From Agelas oroides (Eukaryota; Porifera; Demospongiae; Agelasida; Agelasidae), in the NCBI GenBank assembly GCA_949130485.1, contig OX422190.1:2088781-2152780 (forward strand): a stretch of 64,000 bases of DNA, given 5' to 3'. Below the pieces are notes generated by a model that made no database searches, was not told where the DNA came from, and saw nothing but the letters and a program-made list of their open reading frames with translations. Below, piece after piece: positions 55,909 to 64,000 of the stretch (its first letter is position 1; the number at the start of each line of letters is the position of its first letter). Both the position numbers and the translations under genes were made by a program.

Positions 55909-64000
<8,092 letters not shown>

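Overview
The window is metazoan nuclear DNA, most likely from a sponge (probably a demosponge). It has long introns with GT/AG borders, many microsatellites and minisatellites, dense short non-autonomous DNA transposons, and one large multi-exon gene. The protein assembled from that gene has a signal peptide, 14 scavenger receptor cysteine-rich (SRCR) domains, 9 CCP/Sushi domains, one transmembrane helix and a short acidic tail. As I remember it, the putative aggregation receptor of the sponge Geodia has the same order: about 14 SRCR, then CCP/SCR repeats, a transmembrane helix and a short tail. The species cannot be fixed from the window.

Layout. (1) About 1-22,600 holds no gene I can support. 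It is a transposon and repeat landscape: fragments of hAT, BED-finger, KDZ-type and tyrosine-recombinase elements, a 64-bp minisatellite (3241-4365), a segmental duplication (about 4385-6385 against 15530-17010), and inverted-repeat elements, several with clear target-site duplications. (2) 23,121-54,435 (+) is gene 1. My model has 37 exons totalling 6,750 nt, or 2,249 codons plus stop, with every splice phase consistent. All domain-to-domain junctions are phase 1. (3) 54,436-55,908 is the intergenic spacer. (4) 55,909-64,000 (+) is gene 2, a head-to-tail paralogue that runs off the right edge. Its exons 1-4 match gene 1 exactly in length (67, 345, 163 and 152 nt) and exons 5-8 follow the same plan.

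Function. The two genes would encode cell-surface, multi-adhesive receptors. Sponge SRCR-CCP proteins have been linked to cell aggregation and self recognition, and SRCR receptors more widely to microbe binding. That role is inferred here from architecture only. Exon phases suit domain shuffling and tandem exon duplication, and the sequence shows both: near-identical CCP exons, a deleted CCP exon relic, and patchwork similarity between the paralogues.

The most interesting observations are the complete receptor gene and its tandem paralogue; intron 4 of gene 1, which is stop-free and in frame; the many different intron positions inside homologous SRCR domains; and a fold-back transposon family that leaves 9-bp target duplications and includes a 40-bp copy.
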